From Hymenobacter aranciens (GTDB lineage Bacteria > Bacteroidota > Bacteroidia > Cytophagales > Hymenobacteraceae), in contig NZ_JAUQSY010000013.1 of the NCBI RefSeq assembly GCF_030580865.1, positions 96,972 to 160,971 of the forward strand: a DNA stretch of 64,000 bases, in the 5' to 3' direction. Position numbers and translations under genes: made by a program. Below are positions 16,610 through 24,879 of the stretch, one piece after another. Position 1 is the stretch's first letter; the number at the start of each line of letters is the position of its first letter. The notes under the pieces are model-generated. The model had not been told where the DNA came from, made no database searches, and saw only the letters and a program-made list of their open reading frames with translations.

Positions 16610-18013
16610 CTACCGCACCCGGTACCCGCTCAGCGCATAATACAGCAGGTACAGATAGCACAGCGCCGGCACCCCAAACGCCACCCGCAGCCCGCCGCCG
16701 TGCGTGGCCAGCCAGCCCATCAGCGGCGGAATCAGCGCCCCGCCCACGATGGCCATAATCAGGTACGACGAGCCCTGCTTCGTGAACGGCCCCAGCCCCG
16801 TGATGGCCAGCGGGAAGATAACCGGCCACATGATGGAGTTCATCAGCCCGCAGAGCACGATGAGCCACAGCGCCGTTTCGCCCTGGCTGCCGATGCTGGC
16901 GCCCACCAGCGCTACGCCCGCCGCGCACACCGCCACCAGCAGCGCCCGGTTGTGAAAGCGCAGCAGCAGTGGGATGCCCAGCACCCGGCCCACCAGCGAG
17001 CCAAACCAGTACGAGGCCACCAGCACTGCCCCCACGGCCTTCGTGAAGCCCGCCGTGGTGTCGATGGGCGCCGGCGTCTGGCCGAAGAGCACGCCCACGT
17101 AGTTGGTGGCCACGTTCAGCCCCCGCACCAGGCTCTGGGTGAAGGCCGAGAGCTGGGTAATCCCCTGCGCCTCGCCGTAGCGGATGAGGAACGAGCCCAA
17201 ACCCACCTCCACACCCACGTACACGAAAATGGCCCCCACGCCCAGCACCAGGTGCGGAAAATCGAGGGCCGAGCGGCGGCTGGCCGCCACCGGGCGGTGC
17301 TCCAGCGTCTGCTCCTCCGGGATGCTCTCGATGTCGGGCAGCTTCACGAGGAAGAAGAACACGCCCGCCAGCAGCACCAGGAAGATGGCCAGCCCCAGGT
17401 AGGGCGCCTTCACCAGCTGGCTTTCCTCGCTCAGGCGCTGGGCCAGGGGCAGGGCCGCCAGCCGCGCCTTCAGCGCCACCGAGCCGCCGAAGAGCACCAA
17501 CCCACCCACCAGCGGCGAGAGGCTGCCACCGAAGTTGTTAGCCACGCCCACCACGCTCACCCGCGCCGCCGCACCCCGGGCCGGGCCCAGCACGCTCACG
17601 TAGGGGTTGGCCGCCACCTGCAGCAGCGTCACGCCCGCCCCCAGCACCGCCAGCGCCGTCAGAAACAGCCCGAAGGCCCGCGTATCGGCCGCCGGGATGA
17701 ACAGCAGCGCCCCGCCCGCCATCACCAGCAGCCCCACCACGATGCCACGCTGGTAGCCCAGCTTCTCCAGGATGCGCCCGGCGGGCAATGACATCAGAAA
17801 GTACGCCCCGAAGAAGGCCGACTGCACCGCCGACGACTGCAAATCCGTCAGCTGGCACACGTCCTTGAGGTAGGGCATAAGCACGTCGTTGAAATTGGTG
17901 ACCGCGCCGAAGAGGAAGAACAGCGTCGTCATCAGCAGCATGGGGCCGGCGTAGGAGCGGGCCGGCGCAGCAGCAGGGGAGGCCGCCGAAGCAGCAGAAA
18001 CAGGAGTAGCCAT
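16610..18013 (-). CDS. Sugar:proton MFS transporter, FucP/GluP-like
   Basis: Twelve-helix major facilitator importing a hexose, by similarity to the FucP/glucose-galactose transporter group. Diagnostic stretches are LFFLFGAVTNFNDVLMPYLK, AYFLMSLPAGRILEKLGYQR and LQVAANPYVSVLG (the family's QVAANPY motif). A ~22-residue Ala/Ser-rich cytoplasmic N-terminus precedes the first helix. Length 467, slightly above the usual 410-440. It is upstream of the ATPase/PIN genes on the same strand with 18 bases between, so co-transcription is possible, but a functional link is not obvious. Sugar specificity cannot be told. Confidence 0.9.
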   Translation of the reverse strand: MATPVSAASAASPAAAPARSYAGPMLLMTTLFFLFGAVTNFNDVLMPYLKDVCQLTDLQSSAVQSAFFGAYFLMSLPAGRILEKLGYQRGIVVGLLVMAGGALLFIPAADTRAFGLFLTALAVLGAGVTLLQVAANPYVSVLGPARGAAARVSVVGVANNFGGSLSPLVGGLVLFGGSVALKARLAALPLAQRLSEESQLVKAPYLGLAIFLVLLAGVFFFLVKLPDIESIPEEQTLEHRPVAASRRSALDFPHLVLGVGAIFVYVGVEVGLGSFLIRYGEAQGITQLSAFTQSLVRGLNVATNYVGVLFGQTPAPIDTTAGFTKAVGAVLVASYWFGSLVGRVLGIPLLLRFHNRALLVAVCAAGVALVGASIGSQGETALWLIVLCGLMNSIMWPVIFPLAITGLGPFTKQGSSYLIMAIVGGALIPPLMGWLATHGGGLRVAFGVPALCYLYLLYYALSGYRVR

Positions 18014-18030
18014 ACGAGGGCGGAAGGTAC

Positions 18031-18057
18031 AAAAAAGCCGGCCATTGCGGGGCCGGC
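18031..18057 (-). terminator. Terminator of the accessory gene at 18078
   Basis: GCCGGCC (18037-18043) pairs with GGCCGGC (18051-18057), and a six-A run on the left is a T-run on the minus strand. Confidence 0.75.
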
Positions 18058-18077
18058 GGGGAATGAGCGCAGAAAAA

Positions 18078-18767
18078 TCAGTCCCGATACCCTACTCCTT
18101 TGCGCCTGATTTCATAATCCGAACAGCAGTAAATCTCCTGAACTGCGCCGCGCGGCGGAGCCAAGTCCATATAACCTGCTTTGTCACTCGTTGCACGGTA
18201 CTCCTGCTTTTGGTTTGCAAAGCAAAGCATGGTACCAAAACTGTCATTCCCGTACACGCTGTAATCACCGTATATGCAGCCGTAGCAGTTTTTAAACCGA
18301 TACTTGCCCGCGAATTGATTATGAATCTGGTCAAAGGCAGTTTCAATCCAGCCGCCACGTCCTGTATAAACTACGCCAGCAAGCGGTAGGGTGATTACAA
18401 AACTCTCATCAGTTGAATTTAAACTGTAGTTCATCAGCAAGTCGGCGCTAAATGCATGACTGGTGACTACATCAATAACAAGCTGAGGAATCACGAACTC
18501 GAGCGAGAAGTTGCTTAACTCCTCGTCGATATAAGTTGTATTATCATCGGGATTCGAGACCTGTATTGGCAGTAGTGTAAATCGTTGCAACTGCTCTTGC
18601 GAGTAGCTCGGCTTGTCAATTATTGACAAATTATTAAAGCCATAGCCTTCAAATTTTACGCCTTCAATTTCTACAGATAAAAGCTGGAAGTCATTCTTAA
18701 TAATTACAGCTATTCGCCCGGTAGAATCCGTGTAGTAGGCATTATAGGTTGCGTATTTAATTGTCAT
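18078..18767 (-). CDS. Hypothetical protein in AT-rich accessory segment
   Basis: I do not recognise a family. The ATG at 18767 (MTIKYATYNAYYTDSTGRIA) gives 229 residues with no signal peptide; the open frame continues upstream to 18956 but only into the duplicated methyltransferase 5' end. The sequence is beta-rich-looking with aromatic residues and many Asn, Asp and Ser, and four cysteines are concentrated near the C-terminus (NCYGCIYG; IYCCSDYE). Codon use and base composition (about 40% GC by eye) differ strongly from neighbouring genes, indicating transfer. It is followed by a good terminator, and upstream by the 81-bp repeat at 18917. Confidence 0.7.
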   Translation of the reverse strand: MTIKYATYNAYYTDSTGRIAVIIKNDFQLLSVEIEGVKFEGYGFNNLSIIDKPSYSQEQLQRFTLLPIQVSNPDDNTTYIDEELSNFSLEFVIPQLVIDVVTSHAFSADLLMNYSLNSTDESFVITLPLAGVVYTGRGGWIETAFDQIHNQFAGKYRFKNCYGCIYGDYSVYGNDSFGTMLCFANQKQEYRATSDKAGYMDLAPPRGAVQEIYCCSDYEIRRKGVGYRD

Positions 18768-18916
18768 AATTTGGTTTGTTGCCGGAACAACTATGTGTAG
18801 CTTCAGTATGTCGCAGTTTCCTGTATGTTGTAGATTCGTGTAAATATAGTTTGTGAGTGACAGTAGGTGAAGTTGTACTAATAGTTCCTGCACAGAATTA
18901 GCCAAACGCCTTTCTG

Positions 18917-18997
18917 GTACCGACCTTTGCCCAACTATGCACCTTACCGCCACCACCCAGTTCGGCCTGGAAGAACTGCTCGCCGACGAGCTCTACG
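18917..18997 (+). repeat. Duplicate of the RNA methyltransferase 5' end (copy A)
   Basis: Matches 20032-20112 at 77 of 81 positions in the same orientation. It covers the sequence upstream of the start codon and the first ~20 codons of the gene at 20052. The two copies flank 1034 bases holding the retropepsin-like gene. Confidence 0.95.
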
Positions 18998-19010
18998 GTC
19001 CGCGTAGCTA
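18936..19010 (+). pseudogene. 5' fragment of a THUMP RNA methyltransferase gene
   Basis: Reads MHLTATTQFGLEELLADELY as in the intact gene, then diverges (GPRS) to a TAA at 19008-19010. No more of the methyltransferase follows. It is a remnant or integration scar rather than a functional gene. Confidence 0.85.
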
Positions 19011-19026
19011 ACCCAAAGCTGGCTGG

Positions 19027-19923
19027 TTAAAGCTCCGTGTACAGGTTGTTATTCGGCTTCAGGTAGAGGTAGTGGTTCTTGAAATCCCACACGGCGTTAA
19101 ACCGCTTCAAAAAGCCGTTGCCCCAGAAACCGGCCTTGTCCGTGCTGGCGTCGATGCCCTCCGCCGACTGTGACAGTTCGACGGGAATCCGGTAGAAGTG
19201 CTTTTTGCCTACGTACATCTCGGGAGCCAGCGCAATGGGCGTGACGTAGCTGGAGCCATCGGAGCCCTGTGAAGTCGCGGTGCCTATCCGCGGTAGCTTG
19301 GTCGTCAGGCCGTGCTTGCGCACGAAGGGGGCGGCCACCGTCAGCACATTATCAGCCCCCGTATCCAGCCCAAACCGGCCCGAGTAGCGCCGGCCGTTGG
19401 CCACTATGGAACTCTGGATGGTCGGGTAGCCCGCTACGAAATGCAGCTTGCAGCGGGCGTAGCTGCTCAGGTCGTTGTGGTAGCTGCCATCGGCGTAGAA
19501 TCGCAGTTCTTTTTTGTGGTAATCGACCTCGATAACGTAGCCATGCATCAGGTTGGTGCCGAACACGCCGTCGAAGCTGTCGGTGCCATAGGGAATGATG
19601 GTCAGCGACACGTTATCCTTCAAGATACCGCCAAAGCTGACCGAGTTGCCGTCGCTCTGGCTCACGGTGTTGCTGCCGTTCGAGCCCACGTTCAAAGAAG
19701 TGCCGGTGCGCTTTAGTTGAATCCGGGCGGTGGCCGTTTCGTTGAGTACCGAGCCATCGGCCCCGGTATCGAACAAAAACTTCAGGCTGTCGGTGGTATT
19801 TACCTTGCAGTAGAAGTAAATGACGTTGCTTTCCAGTACGAATGGAATCGTAGCTGCGGGTTTCGTCTGCGCCTGCAGTGTCAGCGGCAACAAGGCCATA
19901 AGCAAGAGAGCCAGTTTCTTCAT
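19027..19923 (-). CDS. Exported retropepsin-like aspartic protease
   Basis: Pepsin/retropepsin-class protease or protease-like protein, probably periplasmic. The ATG at 19923 gives a clean signal peptide (MKKLALLLMALLPLTLQAQ). Two catalytic-type motifs are visible, FDTGADGSV in the first half and LDTGADNVL in the second, so the single chain appears to contain both lobes of an aspartic protease. Length 298, normal for this two-lobe bacterial family. The gene lies between two direct copies of the 5' end of the neighbouring methyltransferase gene, so it was probably brought in as an insertion. Substrate unknown. Confidence 0.85.
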   Translation of the reverse strand: MKKLALLLMALLPLTLQAQTKPAATIPFVLESNVIYFYCKVNTTDSLKFLFDTGADGSVLNETATARIQLKRTGTSLNVGSNGSNTVSQSDGNSVSFGGILKDNVSLTIIPYGTDSFDGVFGTNLMHGYVIEVDYHKKELRFYADGSYHNDLSSYARCKLHFVAGYPTIQSSIVANGRRYSGRFGLDTGADNVLTVAAPFVRKHGLTTKLPRIGTATSQGSDGSSYVTPIALAPEMYVGKKHFYRIPVELSQSAEGIDASTDKAGFWGNGFLKRFNAVWDFKNHYLYLKPNNNLYTEL

Positions 19924-20031
19924 GAGTTGTGATAAATGGTGGGAACGTCCCGGCAATTCGCGAAGCCAGGCTGCGCAGGCCAATGATTACCCAATAGTAC
20001 GAAATTAATCGTAGTTGTGGGGCGCATATCC

Positions 20032-20112
20032 GTACCGACCTTTGCCATCCTATGCATCTTACCGCCACCACCCAGTTCGGCCTGGAAGAACTGCTCGCCG
20101 ACGAGCTCTACG
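20032..20112 (+). repeat. Methyltransferase 5' end, copy B
   Basis: The functional copy of the 81-bp direct repeat described at 18917-18997. It includes the bases just upstream of the ATG at 20052, probably the promoter, and the first ~20 codons. Confidence 0.95.
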
Positions 20113-21224
20113 ACCTCGGGGCCGACATCACCCACGTGGGCAGCCGCGCCGTCGAGTTCATCGGCGACCAGCAGCTGATGTACCGCACCGTGCTCTGGAG
20201 CCGGCTGGCCATGCGCCTGTTGCGTCCCTTCGCCGCCTTCTACGCGCCCGACGAAAAAGCCCTCTACCGCGAAGTCGGCCGCATCGACTGGCAGGACTAC
20301 CTCGGCCCCGGCCAGACCTTCGCCATCACCGCCGTGGTGCATAAGTCCACCTTCGAGCACAGCCTCTTCGTGGCCCAACTCACCAAGGATGCCATCGTCG
20401 ACCAGTTCCGCGCCCGCACCGGCGAGCGGCCCAGCGTGGACGTGCGCAACCCCGACGTGCGCCTGCACCTGCGGATGCTCGAAAACGAAGTCATCCTGAG
20501 CATGGACGCGGCCGGCGACTCGCTGCACCGCCGCGGCTACCGCCAGGCCACCAACGACGCCCCCCTGAACGAAGTGCTGGCCGCCGGCCTCGTGCTCCTC
20601 TCCGGCTGGGACGGCAAAAAGCCCCTCCTCGACCCCCTGTGCGGCTCCGCCACTATCCTCACCGAGGCCGGCATGATGGCCCAGCGCATCGCACCCGGTT
20701 TGTTCCACCAAGGTAAGTTCGGCTTCGAAAACTGGTACGACTTCGACGCCGACCTCTGGCAGACCCTGCGCGAAGAGGCCCAAAGCCTGCGCATCGAAGA
20801 GCCCCAGGCGTATTTGGCAGGCTCGGACCTCGACCCCAAAGTCATAGAGCAGGCCGCCCTGAACATCGAAGCCGCCGGCCTCGACGAGTGCATCCGCCTC
20901 TCGGTGCGCGACGTGAAAGACGCCGTGCCACCTGCCAACCAGCCCCCCGGCGTCATCATCACCAACCCGCCCTACGGCGAGCGGATAGGGGAGGAAGCCC
21001 AGATGGCCGGGCTCTACAAGACCATCGGTGACACGCTGAAAACGAATTTCCAGGGCTACGATGCGTTTGTATTTACCGGCAACCTGGAGGCAGCCAAAAG
21101 CATCGGGCTGAAGACGGCGCGGCGGATTCCGCTGTTTAATGGGCCGATTGACTGTAGGTTGCTGAAGTATGAGCTGTATCAAGGGTCGAAGCGGAAACCC
21201 GGCCCCGCGGACCTCACCCCCTGA
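20052..21224 (+). CDS. THUMP-domain class I SAM-dependent RNA methyltransferase, RlmL-like
   Basis: Methylates guanine in rRNA or tRNA by family analogy (RlmL/YpsC group). Residues 1-~160 form the ferredoxin-like and THUMP RNA-binding part (TQFGLEELLADEL ... AITAVVHKSTFEHS). The Rossmann methyltransferase follows, with LLDPLCGSATILTEA (SAM loop) and the catalytic IITNPPYGER. Length 390, typical for Bacteroidota members. The last residues (GPADLTP) and the stop codon lie inside the palindromic repeat at 21211, so the native C-terminus was probably altered when the repeat arrived. Its 5' end exists in a second copy at 18917. Confidence 0.93.
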   Translation: MHLTATTQFGLEELLADELYDLGADITHVGSRAVEFIGDQQLMYRTVLWSRLAMRLLRPFAAFYAPDEKALYREVGRIDWQDYLGPGQTFAITAVVHKSTFEHSLFVAQLTKDAIVDQFRARTGERPSVDVRNPDVRLHLRMLENEVILSMDAAGDSLHRRGYRQATNDAPLNEVLAAGLVLLSGWDGKKPLLDPLCGSATILTEAGMMAQRIAPGLFHQGKFGFENWYDFDADLWQTLREEAQSLRIEEPQAYLAGSDLDPKVIEQAALNIEAAGLDECIRLSVRDVKDAVPPANQPPGVIITNPPYGERIGEEAQMAGLYKTIGDTLKTNFQGYDAFVFTGNLEAAKSIGLKTARRIPLFNGPIDCRLLKYELYQGSKRKPGPADLTP

Positions 21225-21343
21225 CCCCCTCTCCAAAAAAGAGGGGGCACCGGTTCGTGAGGACGATTCCAAAGACAAACTTGTCAGGAGCAAAACCGGT
21301 GCCCCCTCTTTTTTGGAGAGGGGGTCAGGGGGTGAGGTTGACA
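21211..21343. repeat. 45-bp perfect inverted repeat, CTCACCCCCTGACCC family
   Basis: Arms 21211-21255 and 21294-21338 are exact complements around 38 bases; the right end reads GGGGGTGAGGTTGAC. The same family occurs at 21796-21844 (one arm) and 38743-38945 (both arms). Each arm contains a purine/pyrimidine run pair that can itself fold (CCCCCTCTCC/AAAAAAGAGGGGG). The left arm supplies the stop codon of the upstream methyltransferase. Confidence 0.95.
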
Positions 21344-21366
21344 CCCGGCGGTGATACCTTGCCCAC

Positions 21367-24093
21367 ATGAAGACTCCGCCCAAACTCAGCGGCCCGCAGG
21401 AGCACATCTACACCACCGACCCCCGTACTTGGGACGAGCGGCTGAAAGCTTACGCCCGCGAAAACCGCAAAGCCCCCACGCCCGCCGAAAACCGACTCTG
21501 GCAGCACTTGCGAGGCAATAAGTTGGGCGCAAAGTTTCGTCGCCAGCACGCCATCGGCTTTTTTATCGTTGATTTTATCTGCGTGGCCGCCAAGCTCACC
21601 ATCGAGCTCGACGGCGAAGTTCACCTCACCCCCGAGCAGGCCGAGTACGACCAGGGTCGTACCTTTATGCTAACGGAATTAGGATACCGCGAACTGCGTT
21701 TTACTAACTCCCAGGTCCTGCACCACCTGCCGCAGGTACTAGCCACTATCGAAGAACATTTACAAAGCACTCCCCGCCAGCACGAGTCGTCAGAATCGTC
21801 AGGCTCCCCCTCTCCGCAGGAGAGGGGGCCGGGGGGTGAGGTTGACGCCATGCCCGAACTCGCTACCCCCGCCCTCACCGCCGCCCGCCAGGCCCTCAAA
21901 CGCTACTACGGCTACGACAATTTCCGGCCCATGCAGGCCGATATTATCGAGAACATCCTCGGCGGCAAAGACACGGTGGTGCTCATGCCCACTGGCGGCG
22001 GCAAATCCATCTGCTTCCAGATTCCGGCCGTCGTGTCGGCCGGCACCTGCGTCGTCGTGTCGCCTCTCATTGCCCTGATGAAGGACCAGGTGGAAGCCCT
22101 GAAAGCCAACGGTATTCCCGCCGCCTACATCAACAGCAGCGTGGGCCAGAATGAAGCCAACGACGTAGCCCGCGCTGCCCTCAGCGGCCACCTCAAGCTA
22201 CTCTACGTGAGCCCCGAAAAGCTGCTCAGCGACGGCTTCTTGGTGTTTCTGAACCGCATTAACATCAGCCTTTTCGCCATCGACGAGGCACACTGTATTT
22301 CAAGCTGGGGCCACGATTTCCGGCCCGAATACACGCAGCTCGGGGCCCTGCGGACGCACTTCCCCAGTACGCCCATCATCGCCCTCACGGCCACGGCCGA
22401 CCGCCTCACCAAGCGCGACATTATTACGCAGCTCAGCCTGCAGCAGCCCAAGGTCTTTCTGTCGAGCTTCGACCGGCCCAATATCAACCTCATCGTGCGC
22501 CCTGGCCAGAACCGCGTCGATGGCGTTATCGATTTTATGGCCCGCCACCCCAACGAAGCGGGTATCATCTACTGCCTCTCGCGCAAGCAGTGCGAAACGC
22601 TGGCGGGCAAGCTCCAGCAAAAGGGTTTGAAAGCCAGCTATTATCACGCTGGTATGACGCCCAACCAGCGCGCCAGCGTGCAGGAGAAATTTTTGCAGGA
22701 TGATTTGCAGGTGATTGTGGCCACCATTGCCTTCGGCATGGGCATCGACAAGAGCAACGTGCGCTGGGTAATCCACTACAACCTGCCCAAGAACATCGAA
22801 GGCTACTACCAGGAAATCGGTCGCGCCGGGCGCGACGGTACGCCCGCTACCGCCCTGCTGTTCTACAGCTTCGCCGACGTGATGCAGATGCGCGAGATGG
22901 TCACCAAAGACGTGCCCGCCCGTCAGGCCCAGCTCAACACCGCCAAGCTCGAGCGCATGCAACAGTTTGCCGAGGCCGCCAGCTGCCGCCGCCGTATCCT
23001 GCTGCACTACTTCTCCGAAGACCTGGGCCGTGACTGCGGCAACTGCGACATCTGCCGCAACCCGCCCACCACTTTCGACGGCACGCTCATCGCCCAGAAA
23101 GCCCTCTCGGCCGCCTTCCGCAGCCGCGAGAAACCAGCTATCAATCTGCTGATTGATATCCTACGCGGCATGCGCAACCAAGCCGTGCTCAGCGGCGGCT
23201 ACGACCAGATTAAAACCTACGGCGCTGGCTCCGACCTGCCTTACCTGGACTGGTACAGCTACCTGCACCAGATGCTCAACGACGGCCTCTTCTACATTGC
23301 TTACGAAGAAGGCTACGCCCTGAAAATCACCGAGCGCGGCCAGCAGGTGCTGAAAGGCCAACTGCCGGTGTCGCTCAAGAAATTCCAGCCCACCGAGAAG
23401 GCTGAAAAAGGCTCCCGCGCCAAAAAAGCCGCTGCCGCCGAAGCCGCCAGCACCGTGGCCGGCACCCCCGAAGCTCGCCTTTTCGAGCACCTGCGCAAGC
23501 TTCGCAAGCAGATTGCCGATGAGCAGGGCGTGCCGCCCTACGTCGTTTTCACCGATGCCACGCTGCAGGCTATGGCCCTCGAGCAGCCCACCAGCCGCAT
23601 GGCCATGCTGGCCGTATCGGGCGTGGGCATGAAGAAATTTGAAACCTACGGCGAAGCCTTTATCAAGCTCATCCTGGAGCACGCCCCGCCCCGCGCCGTC
23701 CCGGCCGAGGCCGACCTGCCCCCGCCGTTTTCCGACGACTTCAGCCCCGCTCCCCGCTCCGCCGCCGCTAAGGCGGCCGACCGGCCCAGCAACGAGTCCG
23801 AAAACACCACCTTCCAGCTGCACCGTCAGGGCCTTACGCCCGAGCAGATTGCCGAGCAGCGCGGCATGGCCGTCAGCACTATCCGCCAGCACCTGGAGCG
23901 CCTCTACGCCCAGGGCTACGACCTGCGCCTGCACGATTTTCTGTCTGACACGCAGCTGGCCGAAATTCTGACGGCCCATGCGCAGCTGGGTTCCAGCCCC
24001 TTGCTGCGCGATTTGTTCGACCACCTGCGCGAGAAATACGACTATTTCCAGCTGCGGCTGGCGCTGCAGTACCACAAGCGCCGGCAGGGCTAA
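21367..24093 (+). CDS. recQ: RecQ-family DNA helicase fused to an N-terminal DUF559 nuclease-like domain
   Basis: Unwinds DNA 3'-5' in recombination and repair. Residues 1-~140 are DUF559-like (Vsr-related PD-(D/E)xK fold: TPAENRLWQHLRGNKLGAKF, FIVDFICVAAKLTIELDG). Residues ~145-161 (SPSPQERGPGGEVDA) are a translated palindromic repeat. From M162 (ATG at 21850) a complete RecQ follows: MPTGGGKS, DEAH, helicase motif VI (EIGRAGRDG), a zinc-binding block (CRRRILLHYF...CGNCDIC), an HRDC domain (EHLRKLRKQIADEQGVPPYV), and a C-terminal helix-turn-helix (LTPEQIAEQRGMAVSTIRQH). RecQ alone would be 747 residues, the family norm, so 21850 is the ancestral start and may still be used. The open frame through the repeat is direct; expression of the fusion is not shown. 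Confidence 0.92.
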   Translation: MKTPPKLSGPQEHIYTTDPRTWDERLKAYARENRKAPTPAENRLWQHLRGNKLGAKFRRQHAIGFFIVDFICVAAKLTIELDGEVHLTPEQAEYDQGRTFMLTELGYRELRFTNSQVLHHLPQVLATIEEHLQSTPRQHESSESSGSPSPQERGPGGEVDAMPELATPALTAARQALKRYYGYDNFRPMQADIIENILGGKDTVVLMPTGGGKSICFQIPAVVSAGTCVVVSPLIALMKDQVEALKANGIPAAYINSSVGQNEANDVARAALSGHLKLLYVSPEKLLSDGFLVFLNRINISLFAIDEAHCISSWGHDFRPEYTQLGALRTHFPSTPIIALTATADRLTKRDIITQLSLQQPKVFLSSFDRPNINLIVRPGQNRVDGVIDFMARHPNEAGIIYCLSRKQCETLAGKLQQKGLKASYYHAGMTPNQRASVQEKFLQDDLQVIVATIAFGMGIDKSNVRWVIHYNLPKNIEGYYQEIGRAGRDGTPATALLFYSFADVMQMREMVTKDVPARQAQLNTAKLERMQQFAEAASCRRRILLHYFSEDLGRDCGNCDICRNPPTTFDGTLIAQKALSAAFRSREKPAINLLIDILRGMRNQAVLSGGYDQIKTYGAGSDLPYLDWYSYLHQMLNDGLFYIAYEEGYALKITERGQQVLKGQLPVSLKKFQPTEKAEKGSRAKKAAAAEAASTVAGTPEARLFEHLRKLRKQIADEQGVPPYVVFTDATLQAMALEQPTSRMAMLAVSGVGMKKFETYGEAFIKLILEHAPPRAVPAEADLPPPFSDDFSPAPRSAAAKAADRPSNESENTTFQLHRQGLTPEQIAEQRGMAVSTIRQHLERLYAQGYDLRLHDFLSDTQLAEILTAHAQLGSSPLLRDLFDHLREKYDYFQLRLALQYHKRRQG
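21796..21844 (+). repeat. Repeat arm forming the DUF559-RecQ linker
   Basis: CCCCCTCTCC and GGAGAGGGGG form a 10-bp stem, followed by the family end GGGGGTGAGGTTGAC. It is translated in frame within the 21367 gene, immediately before the RecQ start codon. Confidence 0.9.
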
Positions 24094-24139
24094 GCCCCGC
24101 GCCCGCCACACGAAACCAGCAGCTTTCCGCGTTACATTC

Positions 24140-24183
24140 GCAGCGCCCCGGCCGGACTTTTCGCCGGGGCGCTGCTGCTTTTT
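24140..24183 (+). terminator. Terminator after recQ
   Basis: GCAGCGCCCCGGC (24140-24152) pairs perfectly with 24163-24175 and is followed by a five-T run ending at 24183. The next ATG is the following base, so the downstream gene must be transcribed from readthrough or its true start lies further on. Confidence 0.8.
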
Positions 24184-24879
24184 ATGCCTTCCCAAGCTCG
24201 CCCGCTGCTGGCCCGCCTGCCGCTCCTGATTTTCGCCCTCGTCGTGGCCGCCTTCGCGGCGCTCATGGCCACGAAAACCTACCCCTACCTGAGCTTCGAG
24301 AAAGGCATTTACTTCCTCACTACCAAGAGCGAGGAAACCAACGACAGCCCGATTTTCCGGCTGGGTTTTTACGTCCACATCACCACCAGCCTGGTGGTGC
24401 TGGTGGTGGGTTTGCTGCAGTTTCTGCCTTTCATCGCGGCCCGGGGGGCGTTGCTGCATCGCCGTCTGGGCAAGATGTACATTATTGGTATTCTGGGTTT
24501 AGCCGCGCCATCGGGCCTCATTCTGGCTTACTTTGCCAATGGCGGGCTGGTAGCGCAGGTCGGCTTCACCCTGCAATGCCTGGTGTGGTGGCTGACTACC
24601 TGGCGCGCCTACCGCGCCGCCCGGCAGCGGCAGTGGCCCCTGCATGTCGACTGGATGCTGCGCTCCTACGCCGTGACGCTGGCCGCGCTGGCATTGCGCG
24701 GCGAGAGCTATTTGATGTATTACCTCTTCGAAACCAAGCCGATTGAGACCTACCTGACCGTAACGTGGCTGTCGTGGGTCGGCAATCTGATTGTAATGGA
24801 GGTGCTGCTGGAGTTGGGGCTGGGGCGGTATTTCCTGCGGCAGCTAATCCAGAAATTAACTCCTAAATTGGCGGTATGA
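24184..24879 (+). CDS. DUF2306 membrane protein
   Basis: Multi-pass inner-membrane protein of unknown function. Seven or so hydrophobic stretches are visible (residues ~9-29, 60-85, 96-118, 122-140, 155-175, 190-215). Family-like markers are FYVHITTSLVVLVVGLLQFL and the cytoplasmic loop LLHRRLGKMYIIGIL, plus HVDWMLRSYAVT. Length 231 is usual. The ATG directly follows the recQ terminator T-run; the next Met (residue 29) would cut into the first helix, so 24184 is kept. It overlaps the next gene by 4 bases (ATGA), so the two are coupled. Confidence 0.8.
   Translation: MPSQARPLLARLPLLIFALVVAAFAALMATKTYPYLSFEKGIYFLTTKSEETNDSPIFRLGFYVHITTSLVVLVVGLLQFLPFIAARGALLHRRLGKMYIIGILGLAAPSGLILAYFANGGLVAQVGFTLQCLVWWLTTWRAYRAARQRQWPLHVDWMLRSYAVTLAALALRGESYLMYYLFETKPIETYLTVTWLSWVGNLIVMEVLLELGLGRYFLRQLIQKLTPKLAV

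Noticed and set aside
19920..21407. Minus-strand open frame of 495 codons opposite the methyltransferase
   Set aside because: It runs through both repeat arms and the antisense of the methyltransferase gene; no domain is recognisable.
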